Shown here piece by piece: positions 13,292 to 22,272 of a DNA stretch of 26,448 nt (position 1 is its first letter; each line of letters opens with the position of its first letter). The notes below the pieces were generated by a model that saw nothing but the letters and a program-made list of their open reading frames with translations, had not been told where the DNA came from and ran no database searches. The stretch is from assembly GCA_900546625.1 (NCBI GenBank), contig URDU01000039.1:1-26448 (forward strand), written 5' to 3'. This DNA is from an uncultured Lachnobacterium sp. (GTDB lineage Bacteria > Bacillota > Clostridia > Lachnospirales > Lachnospiraceae). Position numbers and translations under genes: made by a program.

Positions 13292-14551
13292 ATGGCACTG
13301 AGCAAAAAGCCGGTCAACGGCATGAAGGATATACTACCTGCAGAGATGGAAATCCGTGATTATGTGACAAGTGTGATCAAGGATACATACAGAAGCTTCG
13401 GATTTACACCGATAGAGACACCATGCATGGAGAATATAGCAAATCTCACAAGCAAGCAGGGCGGAGAAAATGAGAAGCTGATCTTCAAGGTAATGAAGAG
13501 AGGCGAGAAGCTGAATCTGGAGACAGCAAAGGAAGAGTCGGATGTAGTAGACTTTGGAATGCGCTATGACCTTACAGTGCCGCTTTCAAGATATTATTCA
13601 AACAATGCCAACAACCTGCCATCGCCGTTTAAGGCACTCCAGATGGGCAGTGTGTGGAGAGCAGACAGACCTCAGAGAGGCCGCTACAGACAGTTTACAC
13701 AGTGTGATATAGATATACTCGGAGAGCCAAGCAATCTGGCAGAGATAGAGCTGATTACAGCAACCACTACCACAATCGGCAGACTCGGCTTTGAGAACTT
13801 TGAGATAAGAATCAACGAGAGAAGAATCCTAAAGGCTATGGCAGCCTACAGTGGTTTCGCTGAGGAGGACTACGATAGCGTATTTATCACACTCGATAAG
13901 ATGGACAAGATAGGAGTGGAAGGCGTTGCAAGTGAGCTTGCACAGGACGGCTATCCACAGGAAAATATTGACAAGTATCTTGATTTGTTCAAGCTTTTGG
14001 AGCAGACAAGGGATGTCACTGAGGGTGTAAAAATACTTTCAGAAAAGCTCGGTGAATATTTAGACGAAGAAGTGGTTACAAATATGACAGAGATAGCTAC
14101 TGCTGTCAATGCCACAAAGGGAGCAAAGTTTGAGCTCGTATTTGACCCTACACTTGTTCGTGGAATGAGCTACTATACAGGAACTATTTTTGAGATATCA
14201 ATGCCGGAGCTTGGCGCAGCCTGCGGTGGTGGCGGACGATATGACAAGATGATTGGAAAGTTCACTGGAAACGATGTACCGGCCTGTGGTTTTTCAATCG
14301 GTTTTGAGAGAATTATCCTGCTTCTCATGGAGAGTGGCTTCAAGATTCCTGAGAGTCCGAAGAAGGTGGCTTATCTGGTTGAGAAAAAATATCCGGCAGA
14401 CAAGCTTGTTGATGTCATGAATCAGGCAAAGGACGCAAGAGCAAACGGACAGCAGGTGCTTGTTGTGCGCATGAACAAGAACAAGAAATTCCAGAAGGAG
14501 CAGCTTATGAAAGAGGGCTACGAGGAGTTTGTGGAGTTTTTCAACAGGTAG
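13292..14551 (+). CDS. hisS: Histidyl-tRNA synthetase
   Basis: Charges tRNA-His with histidine; cytoplasmic class II synthetase of 419 residues, the normal bacterial length. Motif 2 is visible in WRADRPQRGRYRQFTQCDIDILG, the histidine-specific segments in LVRGMSYYTGTIFE and CGGGGRYDKMI, and motif 3 in CGFSIGFERI. The C-terminal anticodon-binding domain follows (about 335-419). GGAGG (13280-13284) precedes ATG 13292. It is followed after 53 bp by aspS without an intervening terminator, so the two are probably cotranscribed, a common pairing in Firmicutes. Confidence 0.97.
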   Translation: MALSKKPVNGMKDILPAEMEIRDYVTSVIKDTYRSFGFTPIETPCMENIANLTSKQGGENEKLIFKVMKRGEKLNLETAKEESDVVDFGMRYDLTVPLSRYYSNNANNLPSPFKALQMGSVWRADRPQRGRYRQFTQCDIDILGEPSNLAEIELITATTTTIGRLGFENFEIRINERRILKAMAAYSGFAEEDYDSVFITLDKMDKIGVEGVASELAQDGYPQENIDKYLDLFKLLEQTRDVTEGVKILSEKLGEYLDEEVVTNMTEIATAVNATKGAKFELVFDPTLVRGMSYYTGTIFEISMPELGAACGGGGRYDKMIGKFTGNDVPACGFSIGFERIILLLMESGFKIPESPKKVAYLVEKKYPADKLVDVMNQAKDARANGQQVLVVRMNKNKKFQKEQLMKEGYEEFVEFFNR

Positions 14552-14604
14552 GAAGCTGGTTATTACGAATAAATATATAAAAGTAGAAATATAAGGAGCA
14601 TAAA

Positions 14605-16401
14605 ATGGCAGAATCAATGCAGGGCTTACATAGAAGCCATAGATGTACAGAGGTATCAAATGCCAATATCGGTGAGAAGGTCACCGTGATGGGCTGGGTA
14701 CAGAAGAGAAGAAATTTAGGAAGTCTCATTTTCGTAGATTTAAGAGACAGAAGCGGAATACTTCAGATAGTGTTCGGTGAGGAGAATGTAGGTGCAGAGA
14801 GCTTTGAAAAGGCAGGCACCTTAAGAAGTGAGTTTGTTATCGCAGTTGAGGGAACTGTCCAGAAGAGAACAGCCGCTGTCAATGAGAACTTAAAGACAGG
14901 TGATATCGAGGTTATCGCTACATCAATCAGAGTGCTTTCAGAGGCACAGACACCTCCATTCCAGATCGAGGAGAATTCAAAGACAAGCGAGGACATCAGA
15001 CTTAAATACCGTTATCTGGATCTTCGCCGTCCTGATATCCAGAGAAACCTCATGCTCAGAAGCAATGTGCTTCGCGTGATGCGTGACTTTATGGCAAACG
15101 AGGGCTTTTTAGAGATAGAGACACCAATCCTTTGCAAGTCTACACCGGAGGGAGCCAGGGATTATCTCGTGCCAAGCCGTATACACCACGGACATTTTTA
15201 TGCGCTTCCTCAGTCACCACAGCTCTTTAAGCAGCTTCTGATGGCTTCAGGCTATGACAGATATTTCCAGATTGCACGATGCTTCCGTGATGAGGATCTG
15301 CGTGCAGACAGACAGCCTGAGTTTACACAGGCCGATATGGAGCTTTCATTTGTAGATATCGATGATGTAATCGAGGTAAATGAGAGACTGTTAAAGCACC
15401 TTTTCAAAGAGGTTGTCAATGTGGATGTTGAGATTCCGTTTAAGCGTATGCCTTGGCAGGAGGCTATGGACAGATTTGGTTCTGACAAGCCTGATACACG
15501 CTTTGGTATGGAGCTTTGCGACGTTTCGGATGTGGTAAAGGATTGTGGCTTTGGAGTATTCACCGGAGCTCTTGAAAACGGTGGCTCTGTCCGCGGTATC
15601 AATGTAGAGGGACAGGCAAAGATGCCTCGTAAGAAGATTGACAAGCTTGTAGAGCATGCAAAGGGCTGTGGAGCAAAGGGACTTGCTTATCTGTGCATCA
15701 ATGAGGATGGCACATACAAGTCGTCATTTGCCAAGTTTATGACAGAGGCTGAGCTTGATGCACTTGTTGCAAAGATGAACGGAAAGCCGGGAGATTTACT
15801 CCTTTTCGCAGCTGACAAGAATAAAATCGTATGGAATGTACTCGGAGCGCTTCGTCTCATGCTCGGAGCTGAGCTTGGCCTGATTGATGAGAACAAGTAC
15901 AATTTCCTCTGGGTAACAGAGTTCCCACTCCTTGAGTGGTCTGATGAGGAAAACAGATTTATGGCAATGCATCATCCATTCACCATGCCTATGGAGGAGG
16001 ATTGGGACAAGATAGATTCAGATCCTGGCGCAGTTCGTGCAAAGGCATATGATATCGTACTCAATGGTACAGAGCTCGGTGGAGGCTCAGTGCGTATTCA
16101 TCAGGATGACATCCAGGAGAAGATGTTTGAGGTGCTTGGCTTCACAAAGGAGCGTGCGCATGAGCAGTTTGGATTCCTGCTTGACGCATTCTCATATGGT
16201 GTACCGCCACACGCAGGACTTGCCTTTGGTGTTGACCGTATCTGCATGCATATGTTACATACAGACAATATCAAGGAGGTTATTGCATTCCCTAAGGTAA
16301 AGGACGCTTCGGACCTCATGTCAGAGGCACCCGGAACTGTAGATCCAAAGCAGCTTGAGGAGCTTGGAATAGCTATAGCTGCAGAGGAAGATGAGGAATA
16401 A
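14605..16401 (+). CDS. aspS: Aspartyl-tRNA synthetase
   Basis: Charges tRNA-Asp with aspartate. At 598 residues it has the long bacterial architecture: an N-terminal OB-fold anticodon domain (TVMGWVQKRRNLG, DLRDRSGILQIVF), a class II core with motif 2 (FQIARCFRDEDLRADRQPEF), a GAD insertion domain (about 290-420) and motif 3 (GLAFGVDRICMHM). Whether it also charges Asn-tRNA depends on whether the genome has asnS, which is not visible here. AAGGAG upstream supports the ATG at 14605. The next gene begins 9 bp after the stop. Confidence 0.97.
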   Translation: MAESMQGLHRSHRCTEVSNANIGEKVTVMGWVQKRRNLGSLIFVDLRDRSGILQIVFGEENVGAESFEKAGTLRSEFVIAVEGTVQKRTAAVNENLKTGDIEVIATSIRVLSEAQTPPFQIEENSKTSEDIRLKYRYLDLRRPDIQRNLMLRSNVLRVMRDFMANEGFLEIETPILCKSTPEGARDYLVPSRIHHGHFYALPQSPQLFKQLLMASGYDRYFQIARCFRDEDLRADRQPEFTQADMELSFVDIDDVIEVNERLLKHLFKEVVNVDVEIPFKRMPWQEAMDRFGSDKPDTRFGMELCDVSDVVKDCGFGVFTGALENGGSVRGINVEGQAKMPRKKIDKLVEHAKGCGAKGLAYLCINEDGTYKSSFAKFMTEAELDALVAKMNGKPGDLLLFAADKNKIVWNVLGALRLMLGAELGLIDENKYNFLWVTEFPLLEWSDEENRFMAMHHPFTMPMEEDWDKIDSDPGAVRAKAYDIVLNGTELGGGSVRIHQDDIQEKMFEVLGFTKERAHEQFGFLLDAFSYGVPPHAGLAFGVDRICMHMLHTDNIKEVIAFPKVKDASDLMSEAPGTVDPKQLEELGIAIAAEEDEE

Positions 16402-16410
16402 CACTATAAT

Positions 16411-17442
16411 ATGAATTTGAAAAAGAATATTTTCAATGCGATTACCATAATACTGCTCGCCGCACTTATTGCGGGGGCAGTATTGCTTAATAACAGAATA
16501 AAAAAGCTCGAGACACAGATGGCATACACATCAGACAACACATCAGTGATACTTTCCGATGTGCAGACCATGCAGGATGATATCAAGTCCACTCTTGAGG
16601 AGGAGGCCAGCCTCATAACAGACTGGGACATTTCCTTAAAAAGTGCAGACTTTACCGATATGACCTACACAGTATCTGTCTCGGTAGTGCCAAAGGAGTA
16701 CACAGAGGACACAAAAACCAGTGTATTTTTCGGTACAAACGAGATACCGCTCGAGCTAAACGGCATAAAGTATACAGGCGAGGCCACACTTCCGCTGTCT
16801 GAAGACTATGCGGGCAATGTGACATTTCTGTTTGTTGACGGAAATAAAAGAAGCACAGAGGTGCTCGATGAGTTTGAGGGTGTGACATCAGTGTTCAAAA
16901 ATGTAGCATCCGGCATACTTGTCGATAAACCAACCTTTGACAATGGCAGCATAAAGCTTGGCACAGATGTAGATGTAGCAGTCATGGGAAATGATTACTT
17001 TGACTTTAGCAGTGTGCAGCTTGTGGTCGCAAGCTCAGACACAGAGCTAAAGACCTACGATATCAGACAGCTGTTGGCAGAAAACGGCACAGAAGGTGCA
17101 GACACAGACTCTGTCACATCCGCCTTAAGCCGTAAGGATGATGCCAAGAAAGATGGCTCAAAGAAGGATACGGAAAATGATACCTCAGATGCCTCAAAAG
17201 AGGACGACGGCAAGCTCCACAGTCTCGAAGGCACAGTAAAAATCGAAGACTTAATCCCGGTAACAGCCGCAAGCAATATCAAAATATATGTCAAAGCGGT
17301 ATCGGCACAGGGCTACACCTTCACATATGACCTGTTTGAGGGTACTGTAAATCAGGATATCACAGACTTTGAAACCACAGCCGATATATCCGGCGGAGAC
17401 TACGCAGTAACCGACCAAGCCGGCAGTAAATATGAACCATAA
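16411..17442 (+). CDS. Unknown membrane-anchored protein downstream of aspS
   Basis: I do not recognise a family. The 343-residue protein starts with a short basic stretch and one hydrophobic segment (about 8-27), then a coiled-coil-like helix (LNNRIKKLETQM onwards, about 27-65). A beta-rich region follows (about 68-225) that reads like one or two Ig-like or beta-sandwich units. A highly charged Lys/Asp/Ser stretch (about 233-262) precedes a final beta segment. It would sit outside the cell, anchored by its N-terminus. The ribosome site is weak (GAGGAA, 12 nt before the ATG), suggesting coupling to aspS 9 bp upstream. A strong bidirectional terminator follows 11 bp after the stop. Confidence 0.8.
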   Translation: MNLKKNIFNAITIILLAALIAGAVLLNNRIKKLETQMAYTSDNTSVILSDVQTMQDDIKSTLEEEASLITDWDISLKSADFTDMTYTVSVSVVPKEYTEDTKTSVFFGTNEIPLELNGIKYTGEATLPLSEDYAGNVTFLFVDGNKRSTEVLDEFEGVTSVFKNVASGILVDKPTFDNGSIKLGTDVDVAVMGNDYFDFSSVQLVVASSDTELKTYDIRQLLAENGTEGADTDSVTSALSRKDDAKKDGSKKDTENDTSDASKEDDGKLHSLEGTVKIEDLIPVTAASNIKIYVKAVSAQGYTFTYDLFEGTVNQDITDFETTADISGGDYAVTDQAGSKYEP

Positions 17443-17453
17443 GAATATGATAT

Positions 17454-17491
17454 AAAAAAGCTCATTTCGCATCAGTGAAATGAGCTTTTTT
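17454..17491. terminator. Bidirectional terminator between convergent genes
   Basis: AAAAAAGCTCATTTC (17454-17468) pairs with GAAATGAGCTTTTTT (17477-17491) around an 8-nt loop. A-runs and T-runs on both sides let it work for the aspS operon on the plus strand and the histidine kinase on the minus strand. Confidence 0.92.
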
Positions 17492-17510
17492 CTGAGGAAT
17501 ATACTGCGCC

Positions 17511-18950
17511 TCACCCTTCTTTTTTGCTGAGCGGCAGAGTAAATATAAACTCCGTTCCCACACCCTCAGTACTTATCACATTTATATTCTCACCGTGCGC
17601 CTGCACGATTTCTTTAACTATAGACAGGCCAAGTCCTGTACCGCGCTTATCCTTTCCACGGGACAAATCACTCTTGTAGAAGCGCTCCCAGATCTTTGAA
17701 AGGCTGTCCTTCGGTATACCGATGCCGTGGTCCTTTACAGATATAAACACCTTTTCATTTCTGATACTCGTCTCAATCTTGATACTCGAATCATTGTTTG
17801 AAAACTTCACAGCGTTGTCAATCAGGTTGTAAAGAATCTGCTGGATTTTGACCATATCACCGCGCACGAAAAGCTCTTTTCCGGTGAGCACCAGGTCAAA
17901 GCTTAAGCCCTTTTCACTGCATTTGCCCTCGAAGGTGAGGATTGTCGTGCGGATCATCGTATTGATGTCAAAATCAGCAATATCCAGATGGATGCCGTGA
18001 TGACCGAACTGGTTCAAATCGATAAGACTCTTGGTGAGTTTATTAAGTCTCTCGGTCTCAAAAAGTATGATATTTAAATATTTATCCTGCATTTCAACAG
18101 GGATGGTTCCATCCAGCATAGCCTCCACATAGCCCTTTATCGAGGTAAGAGGAGAGCGGAAGTCGTGTGATACGTTGGAAACAAACTTGCGCTGATCCTC
18201 CTCAAGAGTATCGAGCTCTGTCGCCATGTAGTTGAGTGTGTTTGCCAGATAGCCGATTTCGTCATTGGAATGTACATCAATCTGGGCAGTGAAATCACCC
18301 TTTGCGTACTTCTTTGCGGTCTTTGTGATTTTGGAGATAGGCCGGTAAATGGAGCGGCTCAGCATGTAAAGCAGAACAAATGCCACCATAAAAATTAGCG
18401 CTACAGTGTAAAAGGAGATATTCATAAATCCGTTTACGCCTGCTGTGATATGGCTCATTCTCTTGTGAATGACTATGTAGCCGATATTCTGGTAGGAGAC
18501 ATTCACCGGTGAAAATACGGACAGCATCTGATGCTTGAAGGCGCCGTAAAAATTACCAATCATGTAATTGCTGCTGCCAAAGTCGGCGACATCAAAGCCA
18601 TTTATCACGACAGGATCTGAGCTGTCATTTTGAATATCGATGCCAATTGACGGATCATCTGAGTCCATGAGCAGCTCGCCGGCAGGGCTGACAACCCAGA
18701 CCTCGGCATCCATATAGTCGGCTACGATTTTCATGTGATTCTGGAAATCGCTAAGCGACATGGATGAGCCAAAGTATTCACTGGCGTAGTCACCTGCTAT
18801 GATGGAGGCCTCCCTGTAGAGATTGGAAGCCTCCTGCTTTTTGATATAGTCTGTGGTGAGATGCTGTGTAAAGGTGCATATGATGAAAAAAGCGATGACA
18901 CCGTAAATCAGATAGCTGATTAACAGCTTAGTGTAGATGGTGTGCTTCAT
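17511..18950 (-). CDS. Sensor histidine kinase (HAMP, HisKA, HATPase)
   Basis: A membrane two-component sensor of 479 residues. TM1 is about 7-28, followed by an extracytoplasmic sensor of roughly 140 residues with a PAS-like look (VWVVSPAGELLMDS), TM2 about 174-196, HAMP about 196-250, HisKA with phospho-acceptor H261 (VSNVSHDFRSPLTSIKGY), then a HATPase with NLIDNAVKFS, DHGIGIP and GTGLGLSI. The layout matches the PhoR/ResE/VanS class; the signal cannot be read from sequence. Its start overlaps the stop of the regulator gene by one base (TAATG), so the two are translationally coupled. Confidence 0.93.
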   Translation of the reverse strand: MKHTIYTKLLISYLIYGVIAFFIICTFTQHLTTDYIKKQEASNLYREASIIAGDYASEYFGSSMSLSDFQNHMKIVADYMDAEVWVVSPAGELLMDSDDPSIGIDIQNDSSDPVVINGFDVADFGSSNYMIGNFYGAFKHQMLSVFSPVNVSYQNIGYIVIHKRMSHITAGVNGFMNISFYTVALIFMVAFVLLYMLSRSIYRPISKITKTAKKYAKGDFTAQIDVHSNDEIGYLANTLNYMATELDTLEEDQRKFVSNVSHDFRSPLTSIKGYVEAMLDGTIPVEMQDKYLNIILFETERLNKLTKSLIDLNQFGHHGIHLDIADFDINTMIRTTILTFEGKCSEKGLSFDLVLTGKELFVRGDMVKIQQILYNLIDNAVKFSNNDSSIKIETSIRNEKVFISVKDHGIGIPKDSLSKIWERFYKSDLSRGKDKRGTGLGLSIVKEIVQAHGENINVISTEGVGTEFIFTLPLSKKEG

Positions 18951-19651
18951 TATTTTACCTCAAACTTGTATCCGATGCCCCAGACAGTTGCGATGCGCCA
19001 GGTTGGCTTGTCCTTGATTTTCTCGCGGAGACGTTTCACGTGTACATCGACAGTGCGGGTGTCACCGACATATTCATAGCCCCATATATTGTCAAGAAGC
19101 TGCTCCCTTGTAAACACCTGATTTGGAGATGAGGCAAGGAAATATAAAAGCTCAAGCTCCTTTGGCGGCATATCAACCTGCTGTCCGTCATAGGTGACAG
19201 AGTAGTTGGACAGATTTACAATAAGCCCAGGATATTCCACACACTTGATATCTACGGAAGCATAGGCCTCAGGCTTTGCAGGCTGGAAACGTCTGAGCAC
19301 GGCCTTGACTCTCGCTACAAGCTCCTTTGAGTCAAAAGGCTTGAGTATATAGTCGTCGGCACCAAGCTCCAGGCCTAAAACCTTGTCAAATACCTCGCCC
19401 TTTGCGGAGAGCATGATAATCGGCACATCGGACTTTGCACGTATCTCACGGCATACCTGATAGCCGTCTATGCCCGGAAGCATGAGGTCCAAAAGAAGCA
19501 TGTTTGGCTTGTAGTGTTCAAACGCAATAAGCGCCTGCTCACCATCATTTACGATTTTGGTGTCATAGCATTCCTTGGTCAGATATAGAGATATAAGCTC
19601 TGCTATATTGTTGTCGTCGTCTACTATCAGTATTTTCTGTTTAACAGCCAT
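18950..19651 (-). CDS. OmpR/PhoB-type response regulator
   Basis: A DNA-binding response regulator of 233 residues, partner of the kinase encoded immediately after it. The receiver domain has the acidic pocket D11-D13, phospho-acceptor D55 (LLLDLMLPGIDGY), S82 and K104 (LKPFDSKEL). The winged-helix output domain covers about 130-233 (PPKELELLYFLASSPNQVFTR ends in the usual DVHVKRLREKI helix). GGAG upstream of ATG supports the start. The gap from mutS2 is 51 bp, so it may be read from the mutS2 transcript or from its own weak promoter; I cannot tell which. Target genes are unknown. Confidence 0.94.
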   Translation of the reverse strand: MAVKQKILIVDDDNNIAELISLYLTKECYDTKIVNDGEQALIAFEHYKPNMLLLDLMLPGIDGYQVCREIRAKSDVPIIMLSAKGEVFDKVLGLELGADDYILKPFDSKELVARVKAVLRRFQPAKPEAYASVDIKCVEYPGLIVNLSNYSVTYDGQQVDMPPKELELLYFLASSPNQVFTREQLLDNIWGYEYVGDTRTVDVHVKRLREKIKDKPTWRIATVWGIGYKFEVK

Positions 19652-19702
19652 TTCTAATCTCCTTCTTAAAAATTATATATATTCCGTAAAATTACATTGT
19701 CG

Positions 19703-22081
19703 TTATTTAAAGGTTGCGATGGTCACTCCGGCATCGCCCTCACCAAACTCACCGAGATGGTATTCCGCAATAGTTTTTGTCCTCTTAAGGAGCCCATGCA
19801 CAGCCTTTCTCAGTGCGCCGGTGCCTTTTCCGTGAACAATGCGCACAGATGAAAGATGAGCGATATATGCATCGTCTAAGTATTTATCTAAGAGAGCAAG
19901 TGCCTCGTCCGTAGTCTTTCCAATCAGGTTGATTTCTGATGAAACTGACATTGACTTGCTCATCTTTATCTTGCTTCCGCTGCCACCGTACTTCTTGGCA
20001 GGTGAGACATCATCGTTTAAGAGCACGAGGTCATTAATATTAACGAGCGAGCGCAGTATACCCATCTGCACATACAAATCGCCCTTGGCGTTTGGCAGAG
20101 TGTGGACGGTTCCCTTCAGATTGAGGGAAAGCACAAGCACAGAATCACCGATGCGCAGCTTCTTAGGTGCCTTGTGATTTGCCTTGGCAGTATTTTTCTT
20201 GATGTCTGACAGCTTCTTTTCCTTGTCATTCATCTTGTCACGAAGGGCAGAGCGTTCCTTTTCCATCTGGCTCATAGGAGCCTGTCCCTGTCCGTATTTG
20301 TTGAAATTGCGGATGGTTTTGTCGGCGAGCTCCTTGGCATCCTGCAGTATCTTGTAGGCTTCCTCGTTTGCCTCGCGCAGAATCTTGTCCTTGCTCTTGT
20401 CTATGCGCTCGTTTTTCTCCTCGAGCTGTTTCTTGAGCTTTTCAATCTCGGCCTTGTAGCTGTTGATTTCAAGCTGCTCCTTTTCGATAGTCTGTCGCTG
20501 TGACTCGAGACTTGCAATCAGATCCTCGAAATCGAGGTCGTTGTCATTAATCCTGCTTTTTGCATCCTCGATGATGTTTTCGTCCAGACCAAGCTTTGAT
20601 GAGATTGCAAAAGCGTTACTCTTTCCCGGAATACCGATTAACAGGCGGTAGGTAGGGCTTAAGGTCTCCACGTTGAACTCGCAGCAGGCATTTTCCACAC
20701 CGTCTGTGGAAAGCGCATACACCTTCAGCTCACTGTAGTGTGTGGTGGCCATGGTGATGGCGCCATACCGGTGCAGCCTGTTAAGTATTGAGATGGCAAG
20801 CGCCGCACCCTCTGTCGGGTCGGTTCCCGAGCAGAGCTCATCGAACAGGCAAAGGCTTCTGTCATCAGCTTTTTCAAGAATCCTTACGATATTGGTCATA
20901 TGAGACGAGAAGGTACTGAGACTTTGTTCAATACTCTGCTCATCACCTATGTCCGCAAAGACATCCTCAAAGATGGCGAGCTTTGACCTGTCAGCCGCAG
21001 GAATGTGAAGACCTGCCTGACCCATGAGCGTCAAGAGTCCGACAGTCTTTAGTGAAACCGTCTTACCACCGGTGTTTGGACCGGTGATGATGAGCTGCTT
21101 ATAGTCCTCGCCGAGCCGCACATCTATAGGAACCACCTTTTTAGCATCCAAAAGCGGATGACGGCCCTTTCTGATATTGATATGCCCCTCGGTGTTGAAC
21201 TCCGGTGCCACACCATTATATGATTTAGCCAAATTTGCCTTTGCAAAAATAAAGTCAAGCTCTGAAAGAACCTCGTAGTCCTGCTCCAAAGCAGCCGCAT
21301 TCATGGCAACCTTGTCGCTGAGCGCCGCAAGAATTTTCTCAATTTCCTCCTGCTCCTTTATGAAAAGCTCCTTGAGCTCGTTATTCAAATTGACGACAGC
21401 CATCGGCTCGATAAAAAGAGTGGAGCCGGTAGAGGACTGGTCGTGCATCATGCCGGGAACATTACCCTTTGCCTCAGCCTTTACAGGCAGACAATATCTG
21501 CCGTCGCGCATGGTCACAACCGCATCCTGCAGATATGTCCTCGTTGTGCTGTTGTTCATGAGCTTGGTGAGCTGCGCATGGATTCTGTCGTTCATGCCGC
21601 GTATGCCCTTTCTTATCTTAAAAAGCTCAGGACTTGCATCATCGGCAATCTCTTCCTCAGATAAAATGCATCTCTTAATCTCATCGCAGAGCGCAGAAAC
21701 CGGTTCAATCCCTGCAAACAGACTAGAGAGTGAATCCTGCTTCTCATTGTCCATGCCGCTTCTGCCATAAGCCTTCACGCGCTTTGCAACCTCCAACAGA
21801 CTGCAGATGCGAAGAAGCTCAGTCGTATTCAGCGCACCACCGATATCGAGTCTCTTTAGAGAAGCGTGCACATTGTGTATGCCCACGAAGGACACTCCGC
21901 TGTCCTTGTACAGGCGGCTTAGTGCATCGGCAGTGGTGGTCTGCAGATGTCTGATTTCGTATAAATCGGTGATCGGCTCAAGCGAAAGACACCGCTTTTT
22001 CGTCTCATCACATGCTGCGTAGCTGCTTAGCATGGTGAGGATTTTGTTATATTCCAATGTTTTGTAGACTTTTTTATTCAT
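19703..22081 (-). CDS. mutS2: Endonuclease MutS2
   Basis: A MutS-family ATPase of 792 residues with a C-terminal Smr domain, the usual MutS2 size. In this family it acts on branched DNA and limits recombination, and in Bacillus it also rescues collided ribosomes. Walker A is GPNTGGKT (334-341), with DIGDEQSIEQSLSTFSSH, the Walker B region LFDELCSGTDP, and a long coiled coil (about 510-640). The Smr domain (about 715-792) has the HGKGTG motif, but the usual LDLRG motif reads INLIG here, so nuclease activity of the domain may be altered. A TATAAT on the minus strand (22169-22164) could be its -10, though no good -35 is seen. The 5' leader holds a GATATTT/AAATATC hairpin (22108-22126). Confidence 0.95.
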   Translation of the reverse strand: MNKKVYKTLEYNKILTMLSSYAACDETKKRCLSLEPITDLYEIRHLQTTTADALSRLYKDSGVSFVGIHNVHASLKRLDIGGALNTTELLRICSLLEVAKRVKAYGRSGMDNEKQDSLSSLFAGIEPVSALCDEIKRCILSEEEIADDASPELFKIRKGIRGMNDRIHAQLTKLMNNSTTRTYLQDAVVTMRDGRYCLPVKAEAKGNVPGMMHDQSSTGSTLFIEPMAVVNLNNELKELFIKEQEEIEKILAALSDKVAMNAAALEQDYEVLSELDFIFAKANLAKSYNGVAPEFNTEGHINIRKGRHPLLDAKKVVPIDVRLGEDYKQLIITGPNTGGKTVSLKTVGLLTLMGQAGLHIPAADRSKLAIFEDVFADIGDEQSIEQSLSTFSSHMTNIVRILEKADDRSLCLFDELCSGTDPTEGAALAISILNRLHRYGAITMATTHYSELKVYALSTDGVENACCEFNVETLSPTYRLLIGIPGKSNAFAISSKLGLDENIIEDAKSRINDNDLDFEDLIASLESQRQTIEKEQLEINSYKAEIEKLKKQLEEKNERIDKSKDKILREANEEAYKILQDAKELADKTIRNFNKYGQGQAPMSQMEKERSALRDKMNDKEKKLSDIKKNTAKANHKAPKKLRIGDSVLVLSLNLKGTVHTLPNAKGDLYVQMGILRSLVNINDLVLLNDDVSPAKKYGGSGSKIKMSKSMSVSSEINLIGKTTDEALALLDKYLDDAYIAHLSSVRIVHGKGTGALRKAVHGLLKRTKTIAEYHLGEFGEGDAGVTIATFK

Positions 22082-22204
22082 TTCTATATCCTTATATTGC
22101 TGTATCAGATATTTATTGAAAATATCTTTAATAGGTAGTTGAAGCTTAAACTCATATTAACATATTATAGCCGATAATTCCTTAAAAAACCACCAAAAAT
22201 ATGG

Positions 22205-22233
22205 TTGCAACGCAATATAATTCAGAATATAAT
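22205..22233 (+). promoter_or_regulatory. SigmaA promoter of the HtrA-like gene
   Basis: TTGCAA (22205-22210), a 17-bp spacer, then TATAAT (22228-22233). It lies in the divergent gap opposite mutS2. Confidence 0.75.
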
Positions 22234-22272
22234 GTAAGATAGTAACTAAAGACATCTAATCAGGGTGACAAT

